The position numbers were made by a program, and so were the translations under genes. A DNA stretch of 64,000 nt from NCBI RefSeq assembly GCF_002162375.1, contig NZ_CP021425.1, forward strand, positions 3,542,766 through 3,606,765. Reading direction: 5' to 3'. This DNA is from Oleiphilus messinensis (GTDB lineage: Bacteria; Pseudomonadota; Gammaproteobacteria; Pseudomonadales; Oleiphilaceae). Position 1 is the first letter of the stretch; every line of letters starts with the position of its first letter. Under the pieces are notes generated by a model. That model had not been told where the DNA came from. It saw only the letters and a list, made by a program, of their open reading frames with translations, and searched no databases. Positions 36,236 through 45,697 of the stretch are shown here, in pieces.

Positions 36236-37387
36236 GTGAAATCACTTTCAGTCTCAACCCAGATCCCTGATCCTTATCGAGCGGGCTTGGAGCTTGGTTA
36301 TGCTCTCAAACCCATCAAGCCTGAAGTTGTCTTTCTCTTCTGTACCATTCACTATACGGAAAACAATGAAATCCTAACCGGAATTCTGGATGCATTGGAA
36401 CAGGAAGATACGATCATTTTCGGCAACAGCGGTGACGGTTTTTATGAAACCAAGGGAGCCTCCGAATTAGGCGCAGCCACACTGGGAATCAACTCTGAAG
36501 GCAAAGTAGCATGGCACATCACCTCGGCCAATGGCCTCGAAACAGAACCAGAAAACTGTACGACCACTGCCATCAGTAATCTGAAAGCAAAATTTAACAA
36601 CACAGAACCTGACCTGTGCTGGATTGCCGCTGATTTTCGAACCGATGCCAGTCGAATCGAAGCGACCTTACAAACTGCGCTTAAGGCTCCGGTTGTGGGT
36701 GGCATGGCGGCAGATGACAATCGAATGTCGGACTGTGCCTTGTTCAAAAATGATGAAATACTGCGGAACGCCGTAGTGCTTCTTGGTGCCCAAGGTGATT
36801 TTTCCTACGACATTATTATTGCCAATACACTCTCCGGTGTGGGCCAACCCGGAACAATCAACTCTGCTCACGGGACGCATATCAATACGATAGACAACAT
36901 CGATGCGATGTCGTTCATTGAACGGGAAACCGGCAAGCCAGTACTGCAAAGTGATCGTGGCGTCACCTCACTCACAGTTATCGATGAAGACCAACCGGAG
37001 ATAAAACGCATACGCTCAATAGTCCCTGACTTGTCTGCTGCAGAGGGCAGTCTAGGCCTGTATGGCGGCATAGAAACCGGAAAAAGAGTGCAAGTGTGCC
37101 TCGCAACGCCCGAGCAGATGCTGAACGAAGTACGCCAAAAGTGCCTGGCGTCCAGCACGCATGCCCTTGACCCCAAAGCGGGCATCATCATCAGTTGTGC
37201 GGGCCGAAAGTGGCTTTTGGGGGAACAGATACAAGACGAAATCAAACCGGTAAACGAAAAATTTGGTGCCGGGTTTCCGATCGCGGGCTTCCCCTCCTTT
37301 GGCGAAATTGGACCGATAAAAACAGGCTCAGGTTATTCTCGCCCTCTCTTCCACAATATGACCTACGTATTGGTATTAATCGGATAG
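36236..37387 (+). CDS. FIST N/C domain sensory protein
   Basis: 383 aa. Residues about 28-230 form the FIST N domain (EVVFLFCTIHYTENNEILTGIL, TIIFGNSGDGFYET, VVGGMAADD) and about 245-365 the FIST C domain (GVTSLTVIDEDQPE, GIIISCAGRKWLLGEQIQDE, GFPSFGEIGP). FIST proteins are predicted to sense small ligands and are coded next to histidine kinases or GGDEF proteins. The start is GTG, fixed by GGAGGT at 36222-36227. It begins just after the terminator and is followed after 14 bases by the 5' fragment of the split hybrid kinase gene, so these two formed an operon before IS insertion. Confidence 0.9.
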   Translation: MKSLSVSTQIPDPYRAGLELGYALKPIKPEVVFLFCTIHYTENNEILTGILDALEQEDTIIFGNSGDGFYETKGASELGAATLGINSEGKVAWHITSANGLETEPENCTTTAISNLKAKFNNTEPDLCWIAADFRTDASRIEATLQTALKAPVVGGMAADDNRMSDCALFKNDEILRNAVVLLGAQGDFSYDIIIANTLSGVGQPGTINSAHGTHINTIDNIDAMSFIERETGKPVLQSDRGVTSLTVIDEDQPEIKRIRSIVPDLSAAEGSLGLYGGIETGKRVQVCLATPEQMLNEVRQKCLASSTHALDPKAGIIISCAGRKWLLGEQIQDEIKPVNEKFGAGFPIAGFPSFGEIGPIKTGSGYSRPLFHNMTYVLVLIG

Positions 37388-37401
37388 GCCCGGAGTAAAC
37401 A

Positions 37402-37683
37402 ATGCCTGCCCGATTTTTGAGTACACTATCTCCGACGCCCGAAGGCTTTATCCCGTGTCAGCCACAGAAAAAAGATCTACTGACCGGGGTTGTCCTGATT
37501 TTAACCCAGGATACAGAGCGTCTAATCCAATCTGTTGAGAGAGGTGAAGAGCGTATCGCGGGGGTTTTTGTGAGTCCCGGAGACCGTTTCACCACAACGA
37601 AGCGGGGTGCGATGTTATGGCTCGCGACCGTACCCTCTGGCTGGATTTCCGATCTGCAAAACATTTTTTTACCGTTTTCATAA
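37402..37683 (+). pseudogene. 5' fragment of hybrid histidine kinase gene, cut by IS607-type element and frameshifted
   Basis: 93 residues ending WISDLQNIFLPFS and a stop. Ribosome site GGAG precedes the ATG. If one T is added to the seven-T run at about 37665-37671, the reading continues as LQNIFFTVFINLLKP up to the left end of the element, and this joins smoothly to the open frame [13 protein letters not shown] on the other side at 40054 onwards. This fragment is therefore best read as the N-terminus of the kinase now starting at 40066. The frameshift could be decay after insertion or a homopolymer sequencing error. Confidence 0.65.
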
Positions 37684-37690
37684 ACCTGCT

Positions 37691-37702
37691 TAAACCTACT
37701 CA
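37691..37702. repeat. Left copy of IS607-type inverted repeat
   Basis: TAAACCTACTCA, the exact reverse complement of TGAGTAGGTTTA at 40025-40036 near the right end. It is preceded by a close relative, TAAACCTGCT (37681-37690), that seems to be part of the interrupted kinase gene. Confidence 0.6.
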
Positions 37703-37850
37703 AGGTTTAAACGAGCCTATCCCTACAGCGCAGGGTGCGCGGAAAGCAGGGTTACGCTTTCCTGAATCAAGTCGGGACTCATGCCCGGTCTACCATCAAG
37801 GCGAGCCTCGACGGAGTAACTAACCCGATTCACACGACGAAAGTGACGCC
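37697..37850 (-). ncRNA. Possible omega RNA (reRNA) at the right end of tnpB
   Basis: TnpB nucleases use a guide RNA that overlaps the 3' end of tnpB and runs through the right end of the element into the flank. The corresponding region here is the last part of tnpB (stop at 37723) and the 26 bases beyond it. I draw no specific fold; the call is positional and the 5' boundary is arbitrary. The guide would be copied from the kinase gene flank below 37696. Confidence 0.25.
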
Positions 37851-39378
37851 AACCGCTCAGAAAATCTAATGATTTTTCGAGTGGTTGGTACCAACGCTGA
37901 AGTTTGTTGTAATACTGATAATCCCCGAGCGCCATCCTTACAGGCGGATGCTCGGTCTTAACGGTACCCTTCGCGTTAATACCAATGAGTTGTTTTGGCG
38001 GCTTTTCTTTAAAGCCATAATGCCGACGACCAATCACTAACGCGGCCGCGTGGTGATCTGAAAAACCGTGTCGATCGCGATACTTCATCCGCCCCAATAA
38101 TGAGGTATAAGCCGGATTGACGTGATATAGGCGTATGCCGCGTTTAATGCTTTGCGTTTCAATCAAGTCCTTGATCTTGCCGTAAGCAAAGGCATTCAAC
38201 ATGCGGGCATACTGAGGATGATCCTGCTTTTGGTATTGCCGTTTCTTTTGCTGAAAATCCAGCTTTTCGATCACCACCGCTTTACCTTGCTGTGCGGCAA
38301 AGTCCATCAGGTCTCGTACGGCATCCCCAATAATAGCCGCTCGTTGAGCATCATTCTTATAGTGCAAAGGTAAGTCAAACGTTCGGTGTTGCAGTGGGTT
38401 ACCGTTCCGATCCAGCTCGACGACCGCTAAGTGATCCGGGTTGACATCCACACCAATGACACCTTGATCAGCATCGATCCACTCTGCTTGCGCTGTTGGT
38501 CCTGCCACTTCCACGCTAACGAGTAACCGCCAACCTTTTTTGTCTCGCTTAAATCGAAAACTCAGGGGTTGCCCTTTGATTGATTTATCGAGTTTTTTAA
38601 CCTGATTCTGCCAGACGGCTTGGGCAATAGCCGCCTTACCATGCTTGAATTTCAGGCAATCAATGTTAATGGTCGTGCCGAACGTAGCGCGTAATTGATG
38701 GGGTACCAGGAGTTTTAGCTGGTAAGCATCATCTTGCTCACTGGGCGATAGCTGGGCATTTTGACAGCCCCAGGATTCATCATGAGAACCCACTAATAGA
38801 AATTCACGGTGTCGCGCTTCGTGCCAGCGACATTGCCAATCCCTGATCCCTTCATTGGATTTTAGTGTTTGTCGCTCTTTCAGCAGCTTTCGACCGCCGA
38901 AACAAATGGGGGTTTTATTTTCCTGTTTTTCGGCCACCAAGGCGGCCTGCTTTTGCTGCCAACGATGCAGTTTCACTTGCTTCTGTCGCAGCCTGTTGCG
39001 AAGTTGTTTTGCCTGTTGCGGGCAGCCTTTCTCTGCAACATGATCACAGCGCTGCTTTAGCTTGTTGAGCGTTTTCTCCAGCTGTTTGATTTTAACGTCC
39101 AGCGTCACCAATCGGTTGTTTCGATTGGTTTGGTAAGACTGGATTAAACCTTTAATGCTTTGCCGTACGCCTTGAAACACTCGATAGCTGAACGGCATCC
39201 CCATTTCATGCATAAACTGGGTACGATTCAATTGCTGGGCTTTAGGCTTTTGTAAGTTAGCAAACCAACGAAACTTCACTTGATTCCACAGCTCGGCATA
39301 GTGGCACAATGCCGCATCCTGCTCATAAATCAAATCAAGCCGGGTTTCAAAGGTGAGTGTTTTCGTTGGCGTATCCAC
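37723..39378 (-). CDS. tnpB: TnpB-type RuvC nuclease of IS607 element, zinc ribbon absent
   Basis: 551 aa, longer than a typical 350-450 aa TnpB. The RuvC triad is present: D311 in VIGVDVNPDHLAVVELD, E371 in AVVIEKLDFQ and D441 in HGFSDHHAAALVIGRR. The region LYHVNPAYTSLLGRMKYRDRHGFSD corresponds to the usual Y-T-S-x-x-C-x-x-C zinc ribbon, but no CxxC pair is present. A basic, coiled N-terminal half (residues 70-145) likely binds RNA/DNA. The start GTG at 39378 overlaps the tnpA stop by one base. TnpB proteins are RNA-guided DNA nucleases that help the element persist. Confidence 0.85.
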   Translation of the reverse strand: MDTPTKTLTFETRLDLIYEQDAALCHYAELWNQVKFRWFANLQKPKAQQLNRTQFMHEMGMPFSYRVFQGVRQSIKGLIQSYQTNRNNRLVTLDVKIKQLEKTLNKLKQRCDHVAEKGCPQQAKQLRNRLRQKQVKLHRWQQKQAALVAEKQENKTPICFGGRKLLKERQTLKSNEGIRDWQCRWHEARHREFLLVGSHDESWGCQNAQLSPSEQDDAYQLKLLVPHQLRATFGTTINIDCLKFKHGKAAIAQAVWQNQVKKLDKSIKGQPLSFRFKRDKKGWRLLVSVEVAGPTAQAEWIDADQGVIGVDVNPDHLAVVELDRNGNPLQHRTFDLPLHYKNDAQRAAIIGDAVRDLMDFAAQQGKAVVIEKLDFQQKKRQYQKQDHPQYARMLNAFAYGKIKDLIETQSIKRGIRLYHVNPAYTSLLGRMKYRDRHGFSDHHAAALVIGRRHYGFKEKPPKQLIGINAKGTVKTEHPPVRMALGDYQYYNKLQRWYQPLEKSLDFLSGWRHFRRVNRVSYSVEARLDGRPGMSPDLIQESVTLLSAHPAL

Positions 39379-39974
39379 TAGGCGATGGCTCGTTGATTTT
39401 TACGACTACGTGAACCATGCAATCGCGCACTGAAGACCGTCATTAACGCTAACACATCATGGCAAAGTTGCTGTTCAAAGTTTTCTTCAACTTCCTCAAG
39501 AATGACAACCTCCGTACCGTAAAACTGGCAAAGCGCAAATAACAATTCAGCCCCAAATCGGAGTAAGCGATCTTTATGAACGATAACCAGTCGTTTTACC
39601 TTACGCTGACAAATCAACTTAATTAATCGCTTTAACCCCCGTTTTTTATAGTTTAATCCTGAGCCAAGATCATCAATGGTTTCGACAGCTTCATAGCCAG
39701 CCTCTCTGGCATGTTTTTGCAAGCGAGCAATTTGCGTTTGCAAATCTTTTTTCTGATCATGAGAAGAGACGCGTGCATAACAGATTGTTCTGCGTTGCTC
39801 ATTAGCAGTCGACTGACCGCAAAAGGCTAAAAGTTTATCAAGCGCGTAACGACGATGGCCACCCGGCGTACGGAAATCTGAGAAAAATCGTGATTCTTTT
39901 TCCCAGCGACGAAGGGTGGAAACGGCCACACCCAGCAGAAAAGCGGCAGCGCCTATCGATAGAAATTCAGCCAT
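39378..39974 (-). CDS. tnpA: IS607-type serine recombinase TnpA
   Basis: 198 aa from the ATG at 39974, chosen because GGAGGTGAT lies just before it. N-terminal MerR-like helix-turn-helix (FLSIGAAAFLLGVAVSTLRRWEKE, with RTPGGHRRY) and a serine resolvase domain with the nucleophile in ICYARVSSHDQKKDLQTQI, then LVIVHKDRLLRFGAELLF and a short C-terminal helix. It catalyses excision and integration of the element. Translation is coupled to tnpB through TAGTG. Confidence 0.93.
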   Translation of the reverse strand: MAEFLSIGAAAFLLGVAVSTLRRWEKESRFFSDFRTPGGHRRYALDKLLAFCGQSTANEQRRTICYARVSSHDQKKDLQTQIARLQKHAREAGYEAVETIDDLGSGLNYKKRGLKRLIKLICQRKVKRLVIVHKDRLLRFGAELLFALCQFYGTEVVILEEVEENFEQQLCHDVLALMTVFSARLHGSRSRKNQRAIA

Positions 39975-40024
39975 AATCATCACCTCCATCCATGAGAAAA
40001 CAATACTGTACAAGCTACTGTATA

Positions 40025-40036
40025 TGAGTAGGTTTA
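40025..40036. repeat. Right copy of IS607-type inverted repeat
   Basis: TGAGTAGGTTTA, reverse complement of the left copy at 37691-37702. It lies upstream of tnpA, about 28 bases inside the inferred right junction, and may be a TnpA binding site. Confidence 0.6.
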
Positions 40037-40065
40037 GTCAAGTATTTAGTTAACTGTTAAAGCCC

Positions 40066-42789
40066 TTGCTGGACAATCTTGAAGACTCATTAAAGCAACA
40101 AATCCACAACACGGAACTGGAACGAACACTCAACCGCAATGCTCGGGACCTGCTGATTTCCCAGAAAGACTACCAACGGGTCACAAGTCGGATGCAGGAG
40201 CAGGTTCTGACACTAACCAAAGCACAGCAGCGGATCTCCCAGAGTGAAGCCCGTCTCAGACAGGTTATCGACCTGATTCCTCAACTCGTTTTTGCGGTCA
40301 ATGCTAAAAATGAAATCATACTCTCCAACCATGCTTTTGCCAAAATACACGGCTACCAAACCAGCGAAATTCTAGGGCAACGTGAAGCGGATGTCGGCGC
40401 GCCAAACGCATGGCTAAAAGCGAGTTACAAGGCAAACAATCATGTTTTAAAAAACGGCGTTCGAATCAATCTTGCTGAGCAAAAATATCCATTGGCGAAC
40501 GGCGAGATCCACTATTACCAAATGACGAAACTGCCATTCAAACTCTATGACGAAAGCCTGTCCGTGCTGACAGTCGCAACCGATATCACCGAGCTTAAAG
40601 AGGCAGAACGAAAAATGATCCAACTCAATCAGGAGTTGGAACAACGGGTTGAAGAACGAACAATCGCGCTGGAAACCACGAACAAGGCACTGATACAGGC
40701 TAAGAATACCGCTGAATCTGCGAATGAAGCCAAAAGCCTCTTCCTCGCGACGATGAGCCATGAAATCAGGACCCCAATGAATGGCGTAATCGGCATGCTT
40801 GAGTTGATCAAGGAAACAGAGCTCAACACCGAACAACGGCAAATGCTCACAACAATACGGGATTCCGCATTCAGTTTGCTACATATTCTCGATGATGTAC
40901 TGGATTTCTCAAAAATAGAAGCCGGAAAACTGGAGTTGGAAAAGATACCGGTCACACTGCATGAAATTGTCGAAAGTGTAGCGATTACACTCGCGCCAAA
41001 TGCGTTCAAAAAAGGCGTAGAACTATTTTGTTTTATTGACCCTAATGCCCCGGAAAAAATCATCTCGGATCAAGTCCGCTTGAGACAAGTCATGTTTAAT
41101 CTTTGCGGCAATGCCATCAAATTTACCGAATCGGCCCAGGGTAAAACCGGTCAGGTTGCCATCCTGGTTGAGTGTTCAGAACGGACTGCCACCACCGCAC
41201 AACTTGAGTTTCGGGTTAAAGACAATGGCATTGGAATGTCTGACGAGATGCAGAAACAACTGTTCAATCCATTTACTCAGGCTGAAAGTTCAACGACCCG
41301 CCGCTACGGTGGTACTGGCCTGGGCCTGTCGATTTGCAAAAAAATCACCGAGTTACTCGGCGGCACCATCACTGTACACAGCGCTCAAGGGCTGGGAACG
41401 GAATTTATTGTTACACTTCCAGTTGAGTTCACACCCAATGAATCTACCTCTTCACTTCAAGCGACCCAAGTGCTCTGCCTCATTCATGATGACCAACTCT
41501 TTCATATTGTTTCCACCTATCTGAGTGCCGCAGGAGCACAGGTGATGAGGCTGTCTGACCTGGAAGATGCCAGGATGCTTTTGCTACGGAAAACACAAAA
41601 GCATAATGAAAAAAGTTCAGTTAACACGACCCCTCCTTCCAACATGTTATTGCTACTCACAACCAATGTCCCCCGGACACTGTTCCTTGCATGGCAAGAA
41701 CAATTCAGTAAAACACACCCCGAATTGGCCAGAGCGGTGGTATTGAATATGCGTTACAGCTCAACACCAGACTGGGGGGAACAGAATTCGGTTTTGTCCG
41801 CCTACCCGGTCAGGCGCTGGGATCTGTTATCCGCCTGTGCCTTCGCGGTCGGGCGTAAAAACAGTTTCAGTCCCCCCATTCAACAGGACTTAAGCCACCT
41901 CCCCCAATTTATCAACGCTGATTTATTGACGCCGGAAGAAGCGGAGAAAGCTGATCGGCTAATTTTGCTCGCGGAAGACAATCCGACCAACCAAGAGGTT
42001 ATTAACCGACAGCTCCAACGTCTGGGTCACACGGCACTCATCGCCGAAAATGGTCTTGAGGCACTGGAAATCTGGCGTGCCCACAAAATTGCACTCATAC
42101 TGACAGACTGTCATATGCCGGAAATGGATGGTTTCGAATTAACTCAGGCTATTCGGGAGGAAGAAGACCCGGAAGAAATTCAGTTTACTGCCCATGATTC
42201 ACAATCACATCGAAAACAAACCCCGATTATTGCCATAACTGCCAATGCGATCCGCGGTGAGGCCGAACGCTGTATCGCGATGGGTATGAACGGGTATCTG
42301 GCCAAACCCGTAGAATTAAAAGCGCTGAATGCGGAAATAAACAAGTGGTTGTCTGAACCAGAAAAGCGACGGGATTACGATATTACGCGTCAACAAAACG
42401 CATCAACACCACAGGCAAAAGCCAAGTCAAAGACGCTTCCGCCAATTCCGGATGGCTTTGAGCCTGAATACCTTGCCACCCTGGTTGGCGAGGATCCGAC
42501 GATCCTGAATGATATTCTGAAAAGCTACATCACCAGCCTGCAAGGAAGTCTTGTTAAACTCAGGGATCTCCTGGCATCAACTCAGTATCCAGAACTGAAG
42601 CTTGAAGCACACAAACTAAAATCATCGTCAAAAGCAGTTGGCGCTTTCAGTCTGGAACAACACTGTCAACAAATCGAGGCAGCCTGCATTGACAACGATA
42701 AAGCCGCACTCAAAAACCTGTTTAAGCGCCTGAATGACGATGCCGTTGCGATACAAAACTATTTAAGCAACTGCATCGAGATGCCATAA
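40066..42789 (+). CDS. Hybrid sensor histidine kinase, 5' end removed by IS insertion
   Basis: 907 codons from a TTG at 40066. Domains in order: coiled-coil start, PAS (residues about 63-180, [22 protein letters not shown]), coiled coil, HisKA with H232 in [18 protein letters not shown], HATPase ([40 protein letters not shown]), a degenerate receiver (about 470-590), a true receiver with D681 in [16 protein letters not shown], and an HPt domain with H849 in [15 protein letters not shown]. The natural N-terminus is the fragment at 37402-37683; promoter and start were lost to the IS. Expression would need a promoter inside the element and an internal start such as the ATG at 40192. A complete phosphorelay in one protein, probably partnered with FIST. 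Confidence 0.88.
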   Translation: MLDNLEDSLKQQIHNTELERTLNRNARDLLISQKDYQRVTSRMQEQVLTLTKAQQRISQSEARLRQVIDLIPQLVFAVNAKNEIILSNHAFAKIHGYQTSEILGQREADVGAPNAWLKASYKANNHVLKNGVRINLAEQKYPLANGEIHYYQMTKLPFKLYDESLSVLTVATDITELKEAERKMIQLNQELEQRVEERTIALETTNKALIQAKNTAESANEAKSLFLATMSHEIRTPMNGVIGMLELIKETELNTEQRQMLTTIRDSAFSLLHILDDVLDFSKIEAGKLELEKIPVTLHEIVESVAITLAPNAFKKGVELFCFIDPNAPEKIISDQVRLRQVMFNLCGNAIKFTESAQGKTGQVAILVECSERTATTAQLEFRVKDNGIGMSDEMQKQLFNPFTQAESSTTRRYGGTGLGLSICKKITELLGGTITVHSAQGLGTEFIVTLPVEFTPNESTSSLQATQVLCLIHDDQLFHIVSTYLSAAGAQVMRLSDLEDARMLLLRKTQKHNEKSSVNTTPPSNMLLLLTTNVPRTLFLAWQEQFSKTHPELARAVVLNMRYSSTPDWGEQNSVLSAYPVRRWDLLSACAFAVGRKNSFSPPIQQDLSHLPQFINADLLTPEEAEKADRLILLAEDNPTNQEVINRQLQRLGHTALIAENGLEALEIWRAHKIALILTDCHMPEMDGFELTQAIREEEDPEEIQFTAHDSQSHRKQTPIIAITANAIRGEAERCIAMGMNGYLAKPVELKALNAEINKWLSEPEKRRDYDITRQQNASTPQAKAKSKTLPPIPDGFEPEYLATLVGEDPTILNDILKSYITSLQGSLVKLRDLLASTQYPELKLEAHKLKSSSKAVGAFSLEQHCQQIEAACIDNDKAALKNLFKRLNDDAVAIQNYLSNCIEMP

Positions 42790-42795
42790 ACGGAG

Positions 42796-43896
42796 TTAAT
42801 CACAAGTTTTAGCAAAAAGGGCACGCATCTTGGTTTCATTTGGATACTCGATAATCCCCTTCTCAGTGACAATTGCATCAATCAAATCGTGCGGGGTCAC
42901 ATCAAATACAGGATTAAACGTGTGCACGCCCTGTGGCGCTATAATCTGCCCCTTAACCGCGACAATTTCATCGCCTTCCCGCTCTTCGATGGGAATATCC
43001 TGACCGGTGCGCAATTGCATATCAATAGTTGATTCAGGCGCAACAACCATAAATTTCAAGCCGTGATGCTTGGCAAGCACGGCCAGACTGTAGGTCCCAA
43101 TTTTATTTGCCGTATCGCCGTTCGCGGTGATCCGGTCGGCACCGACGACGACCCAGTCTATTTTACCGGCTTGCATCAGGTGGCCTGCAGCCACATCCGC
43201 ATTCAAGGTAACCGGAATGCCCTCTTGCACCAGTTCCCAGGCTGTAAGCCTTGCGCCCTGCAGCCAGGGACGGGTTTCATCAGCATAGACGTGGCCCAAC
43301 ACATTCTCTTCTTGCAAACGCCTGACAACACCCAAGGCAGTACCGTAACCCCCTGTTGCCAGCGCGCCCGTGTTGCAATGGGTTAGCACCCGAATCGGGG
43401 TCGACTGCCTGGCACGCATCAGCGCAACGGCCGAAGCCCCCATTTTTTTATTGGCGGCAATGTCTTGTTCATGGATTAATTGCGCTTCCTGTAACAATGC
43501 TTCCTGTAACAACGCTTCCACCGGCGAGCCATTGGATTCATGCTGCTGTATTACCCGCTTCATACGATCCAGTGCCCAAAACAAATTTACGGCCGTAGGC
43601 CTTGAAGCAGCAAGCACCTCAATATCCCGGGCTACCTGATCTGTCGAATCAGGACCGGATTTCAAAACCGATAGCACGACTCCGTATGCTGCGGTAATAC
43701 CAATCGCCGGCGCGCCTCTTACAACCATGTCCTTGATCGCTGCAGCGGCATCAGCAGCAGTGCTTAATTCAATATAAACTTCCTCAGTCGGTAACTTCCG
43801 TTGATCCAGTAACTTCAGTTTACCTTCTGGTAACCAGTCTATCGCACTTACAGAGCGAGCATTGCCTGTGAATGAGGAGTCATTTTTATTTAACAT
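42796..43896 (-). CDS. mtnA: Methylthioribose-1-phosphate isomerase
   Basis: 366 aa, usual length about 345-360. RGAPAIGITAAYGV (residues about 60-73), THCNTGALATGGYGTALGVV with the catalytic cysteine, LNADVAAGHLM, DWVVVGADRITANGDTANKIGTYSLAVLA with the catalytic aspartate, and the C-terminal FNPVFDVTPHDLIDAIVTEKGI are diagnostic. It isomerises methylthioribose-1-phosphate to the ribulose form in methionine salvage. A 15-base duplication gives an EALLQ pentapeptide repeated in tandem in a helical loop. It is divergent from mtaD, the step that feeds methylthioadenosine or its product into the same route. Confidence 0.95.
   Translation of the reverse strand: MLNKNDSSFTGNARSVSAIDWLPEGKLKLLDQRKLPTEEVYIELSTAADAAAAIKDMVVRGAPAIGITAAYGVVLSVLKSGPDSTDQVARDIEVLAASRPTAVNLFWALDRMKRVIQQHESNGSPVEALLQEALLQEAQLIHEQDIAANKKMGASAVALMRARQSTPIRVLTHCNTGALATGGYGTALGVVRRLQEENVLGHVYADETRPWLQGARLTAWELVQEGIPVTLNADVAAGHLMQAGKIDWVVVGADRITANGDTANKIGTYSLAVLAKHHGLKFMVVAPESTIDMQLRTGQDIPIEEREGDEIVAVKGQIIAPQGVHTFNPVFDVTPHDLIDAIVTEKGIIEYPNETKMRALFAKTCD
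43484..43519. repeat. 15-base tandem repeat in mtnA
   Basis: GCTTCCTGTAACAAT (43484-43498) and GCTTCCTGTAACAAC (43499-43513), followed by a partial third GCTTCC. In-frame; encodes tandem EALLQ units in MtnA. Confidence 0.85.
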
Positions 43897-44237
43897 GGAA
43901 AAGTCGGTTCCTGAATAGTGTTTCTACAGAATTGGGTTTCTACTGTATAGCGTATTCAATTGTGGACTGCGCTATAGCTTTAAATTTTGCGCTATTGTAA
44001 TCAGATCGGAAGACAAAAAAAATAAACCTTTCCAATACACAGCGGAACTAAACGAATCACCCGAAACAGAATCATAATAAATCGAAGATCCGGAAACCGT
44101 TATAGTCTCACAGTACACATCCATGTACGCTTGCAAATACCTTGCAGAACATTAAGTTGCTCGGGCTGAATACAGGCGTTACATTTACAGGTGTCGAAGA
44201 TCGGTCAGCAACGATATTTCCATTTAAAGGCGAAAAA
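43897..44237. promoter_or_regulatory. Divergent region between mtnA and mtaD
   Basis: 341 bases. A short direct repeat GTTTCTAC occurs twice near 43920-43945. No reliable promoter pair, riboswitch-like fold or terminator was found. The region must contain the promoters of both mtnA and mtaD. Confidence 0.3.
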
Positions 44238-45617
44238 ATGAATATACCCGTGTCAGAACAACAGGATGTAAACCAGCCACGCAAAGTCGAGTCAATCATC
44301 AGTGCGTCGTGGGTAATCACTATGAATACGAACGCAATAGTGAGTGCGAATAATCAGCCCCCTGTACTCCAGAATCACAGCGTGGTGTTTGACAATGGCG
44401 TGATTGTTGACATTCTGCCAGCCAGTGAAGTTCAGAGTCGGTATATTTCGAATGAACATTTCCAGCTCGATGATCATGTGCTCATGCCGGGTTTGATCAA
44501 TATGCATGGCCATGCGGCCATGAACCTCTTCAAAGGTATGGCGGATGACCTACCCTTGATGACCTGGCTAAACGAACACATCTGGCCCGCAGAAGCGAAA
44601 TGGGTCAACGACGAATTCGTTAAAGATGGCACCCTTCTCGCAATCGCTGAAATGATCCGGACCGGTACCACATTTTTCAGTGATATGTACTTTTTCCCGG
44701 AGACCGCGGCAGAAGTTGCTCGAGAGCACCGTATCCGGGCTCAGGTTTGTTTCCCGATACTGGATTTTCCAACCAATTGGGGAGCGGGCCCGGAAGAGTA
44801 CCTGCACAAGGGCTTATCCCTCTATGACCAATACAAGCAAAGCGAATGGGTATATGTTGGATTTGGCCCCCATGCTCCCTACACCGTGTCCGACGAACCG
44901 ATGACAGAGATCATCAAGCTAAGCAATCAATTGGGCGCCAACGTACAGATCCATCTACATGAAACCGCATTTGAGGTGCATGATGCTGTTGAAAAAACAG
45001 GCAAACGGCCAATCCAGCGTCTGGCGGATCTAGGCTTACTGTCTCCCAACCTGCAATGTGTTCATATGGCGAATCTTGATCAGAGTGATATCGACCTGAT
45101 TGCAGACAGCGGCGCACATATCGTGCATTGTCCGGAATCCAACCTGAAACTGGCTAGCGGCCTCTGTCCTGTACAAAAACTGTTAGATTCCGGAGTCAAT
45201 GTAGCGTTGGGAACAGATGGTGCTGCCAGTAACAATAATCTGGATATGTTTGGCGAATTGCAATCTGCAGCATTAATCGCTAAAGTCGCCGCAGAAAATG
45301 CAGCAGCGGTGAATGCGCAACAAGCATTGGCAATGGCAACCATCAACGGCGCGAAAGCCTTGGGTCTGCAAGATCAAACTGGCTCCCTTGAAGTCGGAAA
45401 GTGGGCCGATATGATCGCCGTTGACCTCAGCGCAGTCTATCATCAACCGGTTTATGATGTAATTTCACATCTCGTATATTCCACTAATGGTTCCGATGTC
45501 GCATACAGCTGGATCGGCGGTGAATTACACCTGAAAGAAAAGCAGCTGCAAAAAATTGATACCGTGCATTTAAAATCCCGGGTAAAAAAATGGGCCGGCA
45601 AAATCAAGCGTCCTTGA
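44238..45617 (+). CDS. mtaD: 5-methylthioadenosine / S-adenosylhomocysteine deaminase
   Basis: 459 aa from the ATG at 44238, which is preceded by AAAGGCG; an earlier frame start at 44142 has no ribosome site and would add 32 residues. It is a TRZ/ATZ amidohydrolase: metal-binding HGHAAMNLFKG in VLMPGLINMHGHAAMN, VQIHLHETAFEV, CVHMANLD and the aspartate in LGTDGAASNNNLDMFGEL. Its position ahead of ubiG, mupP and yciK matches the Pseudomonas block where the enzyme deaminates methylthioadenosine to the inosine form. Divergent mtnA supports the role in methionine salvage. Confidence 0.92.
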   Translation: MNIPVSEQQDVNQPRKVESIISASWVITMNTNAIVSANNQPPVLQNHSVVFDNGVIVDILPASEVQSRYISNEHFQLDDHVLMPGLINMHGHAAMNLFKGMADDLPLMTWLNEHIWPAEAKWVNDEFVKDGTLLAIAEMIRTGTTFFSDMYFFPETAAEVAREHRIRAQVCFPILDFPTNWGAGPEEYLHKGLSLYDQYKQSEWVYVGFGPHAPYTVSDEPMTEIIKLSNQLGANVQIHLHETAFEVHDAVEKTGKRPIQRLADLGLLSPNLQCVHMANLDQSDIDLIADSGAHIVHCPESNLKLASGLCPVQKLLDSGVNVALGTDGAASNNNLDMFGELQSAALIAKVAAENAAAVNAQQALAMATINGAKALGLQDQTGSLEVGKWADMIAVDLSAVYHQPVYDVISHLVYSTNGSDVAYSWIGGELHLKEKQLQKIDTVHLKSRVKKWAGKIKRP

Positions 45618-45697
45618 AAAGTGGTGACAAATGACACAGCAGAAATAACACAGGACAGGCCCTGAAATGCCGGTTACGTGGTTCTAACGAGGTAAAT

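Larger units (their letters stand above)
37697..40064 (-). mobile_element. IS607-type insertion sequence (about 2.37 kb)
   Basis: It holds a serine-recombinase tnpA and a tnpB in the same orientation, overlapping by one base, which is the IS607 arrangement. The ends are inferred by rejoining the broken kinase gene: a CC dinucleotide at 37695-37696 and again at 40063-40064 gives back an open frame [10 protein letters not shown]. Junctions may be off by a few bases (an AA core is also consistent). No target duplication or long terminal inverted repeat is expected for this family, and none is seen beyond the 12-base pair of repeats. Confidence 0.8.

Noticed and set aside
44003-44013. AGATCGGAAGA resembling a sequencing adapter start
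   Set aside because: Only 11 bases match and the following bases differ; chance similarity is enough.
44142-44237. N-terminal extension of mtaD
   Set aside because: The extension has no similarity to the family start and no ribosome site; the ATG at 44238 gives the usual length.
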